From: Enoplolaimus lenunculus
Taxonomy: Eukaryota; Nematoda; Enoplea; Enoplida; Thoracostomopsidae
Length of the DNA stretch: 64,000 nt
Direction: 5' to 3'
Assembly: GCA_030248215.1 (NCBI GenBank)
Contig: JASANG010003984.1
Coordinates: 248,001-312,000 of the forward strand
Shown here one piece after another: positions 12,101 to 27,100 of the stretch (position 1 is the stretch's first letter; each line of letters opens with the position of its first letter). Made by a program: the position numbers and the translations under genes. Below the pieces are notes generated by a model, which was not told the DNA's origin, searched no databases, and worked only from the letters and a program-made list of their open reading frames with translations.

Positions 12101-15100
12101 TATGGTTCTCTGTCAACCCTGGCGGATTTGTACGCCCGTGGGAAAATTTCTAACCTCGAAACACAAATTTTATCAGTATAAAATTCGTGTAATTTTTGAA
12201 AACATGTTGTTCAGCAGACAATGATGACTGCGACAGGGGGGAGAATATTCCAGTTAGCACCCCCAGACAGTTGTAGCCCTAAGTTTTATAAGAAGAATGT
12301 TTATATTTTAACAGATCATTGAGATGAAATAAAGTTGAAAAAACATATTAGACAGGGGGGGTTCGCACACGAAACAAGCATTAATAATAAATCGATGTGT
12401 CAAAAACTTGACTGTCACAACTCACCTACCCGGTAAAACTTACTTTTTCAACAAAGTAAACCTACGGACTACGGTTTATGTTTGCTGAGCGAATAGAATT
12501 GAAATCAAATTGCATTAACACTACAGTGCTTTTCGAATTAGCTGCCTGGTGGCGACCCACGAAATCCGACAAAATTAAGGTAATTGGTTTCGTAAATTAA
12601 TTACCCTTTACTGCTTATACGTAATTATTGACAATTATGGTTGAAAAAATTAAATTAAATTATCAATTTTGAAATTATTCAAATACGAATTCGTATCAAA
12701 TCAAATACTTTTTGAAATCTATTTTAAAATTTGTCTTAAGAAAATATCAGCTAAACTGAGATTATTTAGTTATGCTAATGCTGATAACATGAGCTAAAAT
12801 TAATATCACGCGTTACTTTTTTAGCAGGGTTCCAACCGGAACTAGGTTTTGTCGGAAGCGGAATCGGAATCAAATTATTCTGTCGGAACCGGAACCGGAA
12901 TCGGAATCAAGTTTTAGTAATTCTATTAAAAGTTAAAGGTGTATGACTTAACTTTTGTTGCAGTATGCCGTTTTCCGTAAACTGTTCACAGTTTCAGTAA
13001 AAATTGTTCATATAGCAAACCAACAGAATAATTGCAAATGAACGAAACAAAACGAAACAAGCAAAATCTAAGTTCAATCATATTAAAAACTCATAACCGA
13101 AAAATCAGAATTCCGGCATCGGAACAGCAGTCAGCCGGAATCGGAATCGGAAGACAAATTTTGCCGGAATTTTAGCTGGAATCGGAATTCAGATAGAACC
13201 CTGCTTTTTACCAACATCATGGTCCATATTCTCAAATGTGTATAGCAAGTATTGTCACTTAGAAATCGGTTTTCAAAACGCGCTAACCATTGCAGTTGTT
13301 GAGCTCAAATATTGTACAAAAGTACGGCGTATCAACTTTGAAAAATGTGCTGGATTTTGAAACGCAACATTCACTGGTTCGAAAGTTACAAGACCTACCC
13401 ATCAATTGGTAAAAGGTGCTACACACATTTAACAATACGGGGTCTGAATCACCTGTTTGATCTCTTGGACAATTAAGTACGTCTTAAGGACTACTTGTTG
13501 CAGTGGTTTCTCAGGATCACACAAACACTTACTGGAGCAAAAATATAGCTTCAACCAATGATACTCCAACAAAAAAACTTGTTACTTCTCATTTGCTAAT
13601 TGGGGTTGTCCTGAACAGCAAATAGGATTTGAGACATTCGCAGTTGTCAACTGGGACAAATAGCTGTTCAAAACAATAGAAAAATATATTCTGTTGCCAA
13701 CCGTGGCAATTTTTGCCATATTTTCTTTGCAATATTTGCCAAAAGTTTGTGCTTATACATCTGCTGATCGTTGTTTATTTGCCATTAGTAAAAAACATAA
13801 ATATGTCAAACTATTAATTCTACATAAAATAGCATGGAATACAATTTAAAATAAGAATATCACCGTTTCAATTTGTGTTCTTCAGAATTAAACCAAGCTA
13901 AATTTGTCATAATATTTAACTTTTATTTCATTTCTGCTAAAATTTAATTTAATTCCTAAAAAGCCTTTTACCGGGTACAAGAGTGGGAAGTGGGTAAGGA
14001 TTGTTCTATCCGACTCACACTTTACCAACGCAAACAGCAATTTTTGTTACCCGCCGGTATACCCGCGCAAAAAAGATCTACCCACGACCCACCTTTTACC
14101 CGCGCCTCACGTCAAACCAGTATTTTAAACATCGCTGGTGATTCGCGGTTTAATGAAGTTTTGCGATATAGCTTCAATGAATTTTACAAATGAATTTTGC
14201 TAGAAACAACAAAATTACAAACCCAGCTCAAGAAAGATACGGAGTGCACCTGACCAGAAATAAAACAGACAATTGCGTAAGTTTTCCACCTTGAAACTTT
14301 AAAGTTTGCCGCGCGTAAAAACTGTTAATTTTTTTACTCGCATGATAAAAACCTTTACCCGCGGGTATACCCACACCTGAAATTATTTACCCGACCCGCG
14401 TTGTCCCGCGACTACCCAGTACATTTTATTGAGCTTGCATTAATACTAACTTTCCTAATGTTAAAGGTAATCAAAGTTTGAAATATTGAGCAAAACCTAG
14501 TGCAACAACTCAGGCTCGTAACCAGCTCATCTTGCTAGACGGAGTTAAAACAATTTCACACTATTGGCATACAAGGGTTTTCGATGACTTATAAGCAATG
14601 TTGCAAAAATTTCTAGACGCATGGGTAAAATTTTTGCACAGAGTGCTGAGCACCCTTGCACCCTCTGTGGCTGTGGCCACGTTGCACCTGCAAAAACAAC
14701 TGCTCTATGAACAATGCACTAAATAATCGCAGTGTCAAATATCAAATTGCATAACGTATACCCTGTCATTACACTGAATAATTGTTTAAAAAACACAACT
14801 CTGCTGAACGCACAATATCTCAGACACATATACTTGAATAGTACCCCCCGATAAATTTTAAAAATTCAGCTCTGTTCAACAATTAATCCTTAGCTATCAA
14901 AAATTGAGTTAAGCACCAGTTTTAAATATGCCAGACCACACTACAAAAAATGGTGAGTCAAATTGACTCTCTCCGAAATAGGCTTTGTCTGACTACACAA
15001 TCTGAGTCATAATTTGAAACTGCCTGAGTCAAATTCGACTCAATTAGAAAGCCTAAAATTGCTGTCATTATTTAGTTGCACACTTGTTGACCAACTTATT

Positions 15101-18100
15101 ATGTAAACGGTATTACGACAATTCGTCGCCCGACAGCTTGTATGCCGAAATTTCATCGACTCGATAGTTCGATCAATATACTAGGATTAGTCGTAGAATT
15201 TACGCTTAGGATTCGGCTTAGATTTATTCAAAGGCTTCAGTGCACTGTTGGGCGACGACTTGTCGTAGATTCTATGGCCATTTATAGACAATAGAGAAAT
15301 AAATTAATTGTTTTGAATTTTTACTAATGTCACAAGATTTTAACAAGAACCACGCCATGACATTGACTTGATATGGATCCGCTTAATGCATATTTTGCCA
15401 GAAAAGGCAAATATAACAATTATGTTAACGAAATTTTTAGTTTTCTTAAATATTTCGCTTATAGAAACATTTATACAAATGTGTTTAGTTAATTCTAAAA
15501 AATAGCAACCAAAAACCTAATAGAAATCCAAATAAAACGCTTTAAAAACCCATATTTGAAATAATAAATACGCTTAAAAACCATGAGAAAAGTGTTTGAG
15601 CTAAAACAATGGCTGGGTTTCTGAAATCTGACTTAAATATTTACTTAGGTTGCGTTTAAGTAATTACTTAAGCAGCTGACTTAAGTAAATACCTAACTTT
15701 TTGAGCAAAAACAAATAAACGCAAATGCGAACTAATGACATAACAAGAAAGTAACAGTTTTGCTTTATTAAGGAGGTACCTTGAGTGTACAATTTCAATT
15801 AGATCAAGGTTAGTATGCCTGAACTATTAATTTGTAATGTTTAGGCAGTGACTTAAGTATTTACTTAAGTTAAGTAAACTTTTCGAAATGACAAAATGAT
15901 TAAGTAATTACTTAGCACGTACATAAATACTAAGTCGTGCTTAAGTAGGGTTTCAGAAACCTAACCGTTATCTACAAAAATCGAAAACCAATAAAAATAC
16001 GATAAATTCGAGGTCCGATTGAGATAGTCAGAAATGATTGGCTGAAATAAGTGCTGAGAGGTTGCAGAACGAATGAAATTGAACGAAAACAATTTCGATA
16101 ATCTCTAAACAAAATATTCCTCAGAATACAGGAAAAACTGTCGGAAAAAGCATTTAATCGTTAACGCATGTCGATTCCTTCCTTAATAAAATGCACTTAG
16201 TTACATACATAAGTCGTAGGCCAAACTGCAATTCAGGCTATTTTAATAATAACTGACCTCGTTCAATATCCAATTTTACGCAAATAGCAGTTTGGCATAG
16301 GCTAAACTGCTATTCATCTGACTATCCAATCACATTTGATTTTCACATGAGATGCATTATCGACAACCAAATCAGAATTAGTTCTATTTTATTGATGTTC
16401 AATGTAATCTTTTGTATTAATTTGGATCACTTTAAACTGCAATTTTCTCCGAAACGAAATCTTTCGCAGGTCAATTATTAATTGGCCTAAATAGCAGATT
16501 GGCTTACGACATATATGCTTTTGTTTAGCGTCTTATCACCAAATCATCAACTATTGCTACTACGAAATAGCGATAGATCCTCCTGACTGAAATAAGGTTG
16601 AATTCAGGGGATCAGGGGTTTGGAGCCCCCGTCAATTTCTGAAGTCAGCAAATACAGGAGCGTTTGAACCTAGAAATATCTTTTCAGCAAGTATTACTGA
16701 TTTTAATAATATATAATTTTTCTTAAACCGATCTGAGGTACCATATTCAAAACGAAATCCTCTTGACAAGTTTTCCCATCCTCAATACAAAAGTTTTCGC
16801 TCTCGTTTCAAGTAAAATTCGTGCCTGTCTTTTTTGAAATTTTTTGACCTCAAAATATGTTGTTACATTTTTAAGCTTTACGATAACATTTGAGTTTAAA
16901 ATTTAAACGTTTCAAATAACATCCTACGCCAAAATTGTATCAGACAGCTGTGACCGTCATCGCTCCCTGTCTACAGTCCATTCTCACGCATTTCCACATT
17001 AGCAATTTTCCTACAGCAAATCTAACCTTACAACCTACCTTTCTGCAATTAAACAAAACAACTAAACCCCTATTCATACGTGCGAGATTTTTGCTGCGAG
17101 AAACTGCAAATGCAACTTGCAAATATTGCTACAAACCGCATGAATTACAACTGCAAGTTATAATTGCGACTTCTCGCTGCAAAATTTGCACACATGAATA
17201 CGGCTCAACTCATACTAAATTTTAAGTTGCTTTGACCGTTGCACCTGAGCAATTTTAACGTCCAAATTTGAATGTAGTCCTGAATCTATTCAACTCAATC
17301 AGACCCCTTTCACAAAATGTTAATAAAATAGCAAAAAAAACAATATATACGACATAAGATATATATACAAATTAAAAATTATCTAAGATCACATAGCTAA
17401 TTAGGACTACTTTCAAATTTGAAAGTTTTTGCTCAAATGCAACGATTAAGTCAAGTCAACCGAACGATCTAAAACACTAAAAAGCCATGAACAATAAAAC
17501 GAAAATGTTTACCGAATTTTTTTAAATCCGTATACTCCACGTCCATATTTTCTCACCAGTTTAGCTAACAAAACAAATCGTAAGCTTCTGATGAACCGAC
17601 AATTCGTCGCTCGACAACTTGTAATCCGAAATTTCATCGATTCGACAATTCGTCGTCCATCATTATGCTTAGGCTTAGGATTAGGCTTTTAGGATTATGT
17701 TTAGACATATTCGTAGGCTTTAGGACACTGTTTGGGCGACAAGTTTTCGGGCGACGAAGTTTTCGTAGATTCTTAGCAGGGAGGGGGGTGTATTCACCCT
17801 CAGTCACAGCGTACATGTCCACAACATGCGTTTCATAATCACTTGCGTACTGAACGGTGGAACAATTTTGAAACCACTACTTACGTGTCCCTTGAGCCAA
17901 ACTTGAAAGTAGCCCTAACGTTTGCTACCCTTTAAAATATAACACAAATACTACTAGAAACTAAAGGTCTTCATTGTCAAATGTGTGTAGCACCTATTAC
18001 CAGTTAGTGATAGATTTTCAAACTAACAAACTCCGGTCGTTACGGACGTCAAACTTTGTGCGCACAAGTATTGCGAACAAAGTATGACAAATGTATTGAA

Positions 18101-21100
18101 TTTCAAACCTCACCATTTGTTGATTAGGAAGTTACAAGATCTATTCACCAACTGATAATAGGAGCTACACACAATCGACAATACAGGCACTGATCCAATA
18201 AATTGTCGAAATGGTTCACAGTTCAAATTTTTCGCAATCACAGATGGTGTTTAGCAGGCACTGATTAGACAAAGACCGGAGACATGGCACAACGCTTGTT
18301 TGACCCCAAATATTTGAAAGCATCATACGAGGCACATCGGACGTAGACCCAAAATGCAATTCGCCAGAAGGGACAGCTGAGAAGACCAACATGAGTGATC
18401 AGTGAATAACATGTTACTTACGCAAGTTATTGTGGATTCTGCATTAATCGAGTTTCTTACTACATAGGCCCGTAGCCAGCTCACCTTGCTGGAGGGGCAG
18501 ATTTTTTCAGGAGGGGCATTCAAGGGTTTTCAATGACTTACAAGCAAGATTGAAAATCGTCTGGTGGGACCAAAATTTTTCCATGGGGGGTTGAGCTCCC
18601 CCTGGACACCCCTTGGCTCCGGGCCCGCTACTACAAGTTTGGCAATTTTCACAAGTTTAAAAATCAAACTGAAAAATACTTTATGAATTGATAAATTATT
18701 AAACAATACTGATAGTAAAGACTCAAAAAAACAAGGCTAATCACAAAATTTAATGCAACTTCCACAATAACGTCCGTAATTTTGGATCACTTTTGAACCG
18801 GAGTGAGTGATGGATACTGAAATTGTTTTTGGTTTTACCAAATAGCTTACAAGAGTATAAAGGCAAGAATATTGAAGGCACACAGAAATAACAACGACAG
18901 TTACTACGGTTCAGAAGCAGGATTGGGGGTGGTGGTGGAATGGATCGTGGATGCTGAGCAAATTCCACGGAGGGGAGATGCAGCAAAAAAACATCAGACG
19001 AAAACAGGTTTCAGATCAAACGCAGGGGGTTCACTGCCCATAAATAGTCCGTCGATTGCGTGGTATTTGACGCCTCGGACTGTCATGTCTGTAAATATAG
19101 AGTTAATCGTTTTAGTTTCAGCAAGAGTCGGTTGATGAACCTTTGAACAAAAGTGTGTGCAACTTATGAAAATATAAGTGTCATGAAAGGTACTACTGCG
19201 CGTTGGGGGGGTCGGTCAATAACGCAACGCCCGGTGGTACTGTTTGGAGCATGCGGAACCCAAACAGTTGCATACTCTTGTATCATACACTCTTGGTTTA
19301 TGAAATTTAAATTTGAACATTCCAATTAGTTTAGTTTCTCAAATTCAATTCAAAATCACAAACTGTTTCGGTATGTTTCGAAGAATTTTTTAACATGAAA
19401 GAATTTACAAAATTTCGTACATAAATCATAATAAGTGTGTTGGTTTGCGCTAACCAGGTTTCATGATAAGCTCACACAAATGGCCTGTATTCTCAAATGC
19501 GTATAGCAGCTATCACCAGTTAACGATAGGTTTTCAAACTTACGCAATTTCTATATATAATTGCGAAACTAAAAAGAAACTGACTACACCTAGGACAAAT
19601 CAAATGCGAAAAATGTGAATAATTTCAAACCTGGATCATTCACTGGTTCGAAAGTTACATAGCTATCACAAATATGGGTGATAGACGCCATACTCATTTG
19701 AAAATATGGATCCTTGTCCTAGTTAATAAATGACACTCCCAACATAACAAAGGCTCAATTTATACCATTCAGTGTGAAAGCTACAAACAGGGACGGCGGT
19801 CTAACTTACAAGAATACTACTATCACAAGTACTTAAGCCGGCAGCAGGCGGCTTTGTTTTGAAATCGAAGATGACCCTGTACAGATGTCACTGCACCCAG
19901 CGCCTCTAAATATCTGTACACCTTAGGCTATGGTAGCTGAGATCACATTTTTTGCCAGAATGTGTGAGCTTTCGGGCTGCACGAAAATTTTCATAATAAG
20001 ATTTTGGCAGAAAGATTCCGTACAAGCTGGTGTCGGTAGGCATGGCTTTGATTTGGAAGATTCTAAGCTGAAAAGCGCAGCCCTCGAAGTGTCGGTGTTC
20101 TAGTGAGCCGTTTACAATGGTGTGCGCACAGATTTAAAAATACTTGCAAACGATGAATAAACATCATATGTACAGTAAAATAGCTAAATTTGGGAGATTC
20201 ATAGCCGAAACTGCGAAGGTGTAACAAAAACCCAAAAAGGATTCGCCAGATACAAACATCCGTAATGATAATTAGCGTTCGTAAAAAGACTGGTTTAGGT
20301 TTACGTACGTGACCAAATAATTCAGCTGTTCAATAGTTATTTGTCAAGTAGACGCTGGAAAAACAGGCCGAAATGCATCTAGAAAACTTAATCAGAAAAA
20401 ATAATATTTAATTACAAACTCAACATTTCAAGAGAAATTGTGTTAAAAAAATTGGTAAAAGGTCATGTAGATATACATATACATCAGCGTTCCGACAGGA
20501 AGTAAATTTTCCGGAACAGGAACAGCAAGAACAATTGAACTTTTTTACACGAACCGGAACAGGAATCAGAATTTGATATACTTTTCATCACCTAATGCCT
20601 GTTATAGAAAACTTGCCAAAAATCGCTTAAACGAATTTTCAGGCTATTTCATCAGCAAGATAAGCGAAAACATATCAGAAATAGTTTATTAACAAAATTA
20701 AAGTAATCACAAAAACACTCATATTGAGATAGCAAGTTTTCCAGGACACAAAAGCGTAAAAATTCCGGTTCCTGCACCTTTGAATGTAGGAACAGGAACA
20801 GGAACAGGGATTAAATTTTTGCAGGAATTCCGGCTTAGTTCTGATGTATACAGGGCCGGAGGAGCCACCCCCCCCCATACTCCCCATTTGGGGGCCCCAC
20901 CCCTAAAGGGGACCACCCCACCCTAACCGGTTGAAACAAAAAATGCTTAAGTTTAAAATATGCCTGGCTTCTCGTTCGCGTCGCTCGCGAGTTTGTGAGC
21001 CCCCGCCCGGAAATTTGGGGAGAGCCTCTACCCCTGCGTGCTCCGGCACTGTATATATACTTGTCCTTCAGTGCCGAGGGTGTCGCAAGTGACAAAATTG

Positions 21101-24100
21101 TTTACAAATTGCTATCATGGTAGCGGACGGCACCGGATTTACATTAAAATTGTCAAAAAGAATAGCGTCAGCTTAAATGTACTGATTAAATTTTTCTAAG
21201 TACCTTTAATTATTAGCTAGATCAGTGAGCATAAATAAATCGCTTTCAGCTTATATTTTTATTGTTAACATGTCTGGCACACTGTGATGAATAAATTTGT
21301 TTCAGAGTTTCTAGTTTACTTAGCTACTTGGTTTAGTAAGTTTATGAACACTTTTTGTTGGCTTATTAACTAACATATGCACCTTTTACAGCAATTTCAG
21401 CTAACGCTGTCCAAAATCGCGTAAAATGAACTTAGATTAAACGATCGTTAAAAGAGATTTTGTGCTTAAATTTGACAAAATTGTCGTTAGAGCGACCAAG
21501 ATAGCGTCTCGGCTGAATAAATTTTTTTCCACAATTTATCTTGTTTCATTGGCTTGTTTTTCAGCAGACACCAGCGCTAGAAATGATTTTGTAGGCATCG
21601 TTGACAAAACTATTATGAAAAGACCACACTCGTTTGAACAATTACTGCAACTCTAGGTTATATTTCTCGGCTGAATAAATTTTTTCCAAACATTACCTGG
21701 TTTCGTTGGCTTTTTCGGCGAGTCGACCCCGTGTCGCGATGCCTGATTTTCAACCGGAATTTGAGCACAAGTAGCACCAGTAGAGTATTGTGATGGTTTA
21801 GAAGTTTCACTGGAGTCATGATAACGCTGACGTGGCACATTTTGAGTGGAATTACACGTAATTGACGCGATCCGTTCAGCGCTCTGTGTAATATTAATTG
21901 GTTCAGTGTGTGATGACTGCATATTAGCGACGGTGGCAGGTGATTGGTTGAAATTTAACGTGGATTCAGTATTAATTTGATTCAACGGAGTTGCAGTTGA
22001 AGATGCTGGAGTTATTCGGTGGATTATGCGATCTTCTGAGCAAGTTGTTGCATCTTCGATTGCTGCTAAAATAACAACGTGAAACAACCAGTTTGAATTA
22101 CGATAAATTGAATATATTCACGTGAGAAAGGGTTAAACAAACATTGCGAACAATTGCAAATTTTGAATCAAATAAGTAATGAGTGGTGAATATTTCTCTA
22201 AAGCCGTATTCACACGTGCAAATTTTTGTTGCGAGAACTTGCAGCTGCAAATGGCACCCAGAACTTGCATTTTTTCATCAGCCTATGAGAAAGCGGATGC
22301 AATAAATTGAGCTAACTTGCAGAGTTATTCACATATGTGAACTAAATTCTTAACTTTGATTTTTAATGAATTATTTGCAGATGTCAGCTTTTCGAACGTG
22401 ATTTTGGACAAAACTTGCAAGTGAAAGTTGCAGCTGCAAGTTTTTGCCGCGAAAACTTGCACGTGTGAATAGGTCTTAATTCGATAGGACTGTATTGTGA
22501 AACTTCATGCTACACGAAATGTTTGAGAGGGTAAATTAAGCAAAAATGTTATTTAGCTTAAATAGAAATACGTGTTGGCGATAAAGCTTAAGCAATGGAT
22601 TTACAAGGTCTGGATGTGAACATAATTTCACAATTTGTCTCGCAAAACAGCCAATGACGGTTTCAATTCAAATCTGACAATGCGTACTTTAAGCAGTAAA
22701 TTCAATTCCAGTCTACATCGATTAAATGGCTCATGTATACAACAGGGCCGGAACAGTAGTATAAGCATATTCCTAAGCCTAAGCCTAAGTCTAAACCTAA
22801 GCGTATGGATGAGCCTTTTCCTAGGTCTAAGTCTAAGTCTAAGCCTAAGCAAAAAATTAGTCTAAAGCTTAAGCTTACTCTGTTGTAGTCCCATACAAAA
22901 ACTTGCCGCCCCCGATCTGTACAAGAGCCCCTGAGCTTAAGCATAATGAAAGGTGACGAATTGTCGAGTCGATGAAATTTTAGATTACAAGTTATCACGC
23001 GACGAATTACCATCTCACAACAAATAGTAGTAGTAAGTAACTCACCCAACATTTCAAGATACGTATACTTTTTCGACGTTTTATCGTACCGCAGAAGCCT
23101 GAGATAAACGCTGAGACCGGCATTTCGTAACAAATCAACTGCTTCTTTATTGCTTCGATTTTCTAGCGATTGATTGTTTACCTGAAATTAAAACAACAAA
23201 TTGTTTACTAAAACAACAAATTGTTTACTAAAACAACAAATTGTTTACTAAAACAACAAATTGTTTACTAAAACAACCAGTAGCCAGGTATATTTCATCT
23301 TACCGCCGGCGTAAATAAATTGCAGCGATATATACTTTACATATTTTGAAATGTTTTTTCAAATCCACCCTAACATTGTAGTTTGAAAATGAACGTCGCA
23401 AGGGGCCCAGTGTCGTATGGTGACAAGGGTCATACACGAGTTTTCGTACACTTACAAGCAAGGTTGAAAATTTTGTAGCAGAGGCCAAAATTCTGCCCCA
23501 TGCCCCCTCTGCATACCAACCCCCCACACTAGGCACTACAGATGGATATCGTAAAATATTTGTTGAAAATGCTTTGGGAAGCATGACCTGTATGTGTCTC
23601 CCAAATAAAGTAAACCAAAAGTATAGATTGGTTTAGTATATTGGTTTAGTATATAAAAGTAATAGAGTTCATCGGCAATTTATTTTGCACAAAATTCAAC
23701 TGAGAATCTATGCCGTGAGTTTGGGGTTAAAAACTGCATCACAATATTTTTTATAAGATTCCTGTCCAGAAAGGATAGCAACCATACTTATCTGAGTTCT
23801 TTTGGAGACCGAATCCGTTGTCATAGGCGAGCCGGCGGCGACTAAGCCCCCTGATCGAATTTCGATTTCCCGTACTGTAGTGACCAGAGTAAGAGGGGGT
23901 AATAAGAGGGGAGTCCCCATTTTGAGTCCGGATCAATAGGAATCCGTATCCCTAATAAGTGTCCGTAAGCGGATATAGTCCCTAAACCCTAATTAGAGTC
24001 CATAAATGTCAATTAACCCTAATTGTAGCGCAAAAATGACTCCAGGACCAAATAATTTGAGTGCGAAACTTCAAAGCGTACTTAAATTTTGAAAGTACAT

Positions 24101-27100
24101 TCCTAAGTATAACCTAGTATTATCGCTCAAGCTATTGACACAATACAAATAAACGTTTAATTTAACGGATAATTGCAGTACCGGATATATATCAGTAACG
24201 AAAGGCGGCGGAGCGTGGGTTAAAAATAAATAACAGTCCGTAACCGAATAACAAGGGGGGTACACTCTGGAGAGGCCAAATAAATATCAGTCCCCCCCGT
24301 CTTATTCGGGTCACTACAGTAGAAATTGTTCAACCTTGCTTGTAAATCATCGAAAACTCTTGTATGGTCATCCTGAAAATTGTTCACCACCCTGTAGCAA
24401 GGTGAGCTAGCTACTGTCGTGTTTTACACGCTATGATGAGCCCAAACGTTAGATTATTCGGTTGTAAAAAACAGTAAAAAAACTCACTTCAATAATTTGA
24501 TCATGCGGTCGAATTCCACCGTGACGTGCAGCAACGCTATTTTCAGTAATATTTTTCACAAATATTCCTGATATTTCTTCTGAAAATACAAAAAAATAAA
24601 AAACTTTAATTTTTAAAACATTGAAAGTAAAAATAAATGAGTTCATATTAGCACCGAGACGAAAATGCAACATAGGGCCTAATGAAGTGGGGGGGGGGTC
24701 GGATTTGGGCATGCCATGGACAAGGATCGACCGGATATTTAATTTTACAGGATACCGGAACCGAAGTCGGATAGTGAATTTTGTACCGGAACCGGAGCCA
24801 GATGTTAACCGGATACAGGATCTAAATTTGTACACTGTTGGAACCAGTTCAGTCGTGCAAAAACATGTATTTATGGATTTAAGATTAATTTTTGGTTTGG
24901 ATTCTTCATTCCATGTCAGTGTTCATTCAATAATTGCACGGAATTGCAATCGCTTCAAAATATCTAGTATTTTGACGTGCAAAAAACAGTTTTATGATAT
25001 TTGGAACCACAAACATCCGGTATCCAGTAGGTTTATACCGGATACCGGACACAGATACGAATGTCGGATTTTGCCAGACATTAAACCGGAAAAAGGTATC
25101 CGGTCGATCCCTGGCTATGGACCAGGCTGTTTCGTATAAGGAACAAATCAGGAAAATCCATCAATGTTTCGGAACCAAAATGACAATGTTTTTCCGTAGA
25201 ATTTGAAATTTGCTAAAAAGTAAAGTTGAAAATTTAATTTTGAATTAATCTTTACATTTACTGCGTGGAGAAAATGCATAGGAACGATGCTGGCGTATCC
25301 TCGAGAAACACTGTGGTGTACGAATTAGTACTAAAATAGCGTATGGCTTAATATTTACTGCACGGCCTTTTCCATCACAAATTTCAGGATCTGCCATTTG
25401 GGAACAAAGTCCGCCTGTGACAGGCCGATGCATCCACTCCTGTAAGAGTGAGAGCATCCTGATGCGAGCTATGCTTACAATCATGGTCCATAAATACGCA
25501 TATTTTGAGGTACGAAAAACAGATTAATAAACCATGTGTGGTGCATATTAACCATTGTGGGATGGACCACTGCCAGACAGGAAGACTCTTAGGCATGGAT
25601 TTTAGTCCTAGTTTCAGGCGTAGGAATAGGCCTAGGTTTAGGCTTGATCTTCAGCATAATAGCTTTAGGTATAGACTTAGGTTTTGGCATATGCTTACAC
25701 TTACGATTAGGTTTATTCTTCTTGCGCTTCAGCTTAGCTTTAGGTATAGGCTTAGGTTGTGGCATATGCTTACACTTACGATTAGGTTTATTCTTATGCT
25801 AACACTTAGGCTCACAAGGCACAAGGCAGACCCTTTAGAGTTGACATGGACCACCAAATCGTAATCCAAGACACAAAACAAATAGCGAGTAGTACCAGTT
25901 TATTGCTGTGTTCTAAACAATGCTGCCCGTAGAAAATATATTAATTTGAGCGAAACCTAATAAGTTTTATTGTGACCACAACCTGATAATCAAAGCACAA
26001 CGTCACTGGCGGATTCAAGGACCCCTCCCAGCCAACGCCCACCCTCAACAGGGATCAAACCTAAGAGATTTTGTAGGAAGGCTTTGGCACTAAAATGGCG
26101 TTAGGCTTCTGGTTCGTTGCCAGCTGACAAGTATTTTTCAACTATTATAACCCGCGCTTTAGATTTTAGAAATTTCTGGATCCGCCACTATACAACGCTA
26201 AACCGCCATTGTCCAGTTATATAACAAATGTTACGGGGCATCACACCCGTAGCCAGCTCCCATTGCTAGAATTGGCTAATCATGTTTCAGGACGGACATA
26301 CACGAGTTTACAATGACTTACAAGCAAGGTTGAAAATTGTAAAAACCACACCCATGCCCCGTTCTTGGCTGTGGGCCCGCAGGCGATCAGTCGACTTCAA
26401 TGGGACCAAAAAGTCACACGGCATCGTTTTATAGGTGCCACACACAGATTGAAATACGACTATTCGACTCTCAAAGCATCGGTTCGGTGTTCGCGATGAG
26501 AAAAACAAACGCTAACCATGTTTCCGGTCTAAAAACCCTTTAATCCTTTAATCTACTAAACTCACCGCTAGTTTTCAACGCAAGCAACACTATAAAACAG
26601 GGGCCCAAAACAACATATTAGCCTAAACCTCAAAAAAATGCGTACCATTTGCAAAAGAGAAAAATACATAGCTAGACGTTTTTTTGCAGACTGCAAAAAT
26701 ATATAATTGTGTTCTGTACAGTTTAGCCACGGGCGTACCCAGATGATAGCTAAAGGATGGCTTGCGTCTAAAATTGTTCTAACATACTTGTGTATGCGGG
26801 GACATTGCTCGGGTAGCAGTTCGGAAGGGTATAACATAGACCCGTTGCCAGCTCACCTTGTTAGCGGAGCTATGCATTTTTCAGGAAGGGAATAAAACGA
26901 TTTTTTCGATGACATACAAGCAAGGTTGAAAATTTTCTTAGGGGGGGGGGGGCAAAATTCTTCCAGGAGGATTGATAACCTTGCCACCCTGTGGCTACGG
27001 GCCCGAAGCTATAATCTGTATAACAAAAGTTTTCGACGTCTAAGGATTGCGCTATACTTGACGTCCGGCGACATCCGTCACCGTGCGTTGCCCGTACGGC

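Larger units (their letters stand above)
11810..21696 (-). other. 9.9 kb intron H-I, MITE-rich
   Basis: Contents, left to right: a TTAGGC-type core and GGCCAATGTTACTTT end (about 11970-12105), a hAT-like GGAATCGG element (12825-13203), an ATATTCTCAAATG element (about 13228-13450), a CCCGTAGCC element (about 14512-14690), a CGTCGCCCGACAA element (15109-15271), an AATGGCTGGGTTT element (15608-15969), a GTCGTAGGCC element (16213-16510), a CCTATTCATACGTGC element (17066-17205), a CGTCGCCCGACAA element (about 17590-17771), an ATATTCTCAAATG copy (about 17970-18190), a CCCGTAGCC copy (18465-18627), fragments near 19190-19300, another ATATTCTCAAATG copy (about 19480-19716), and two adjacent hAT-like elements (20485-21051). 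I see nothing supportable in 13460-14500, 19730-20470 or 21060-21690. Confidence 0.65.
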
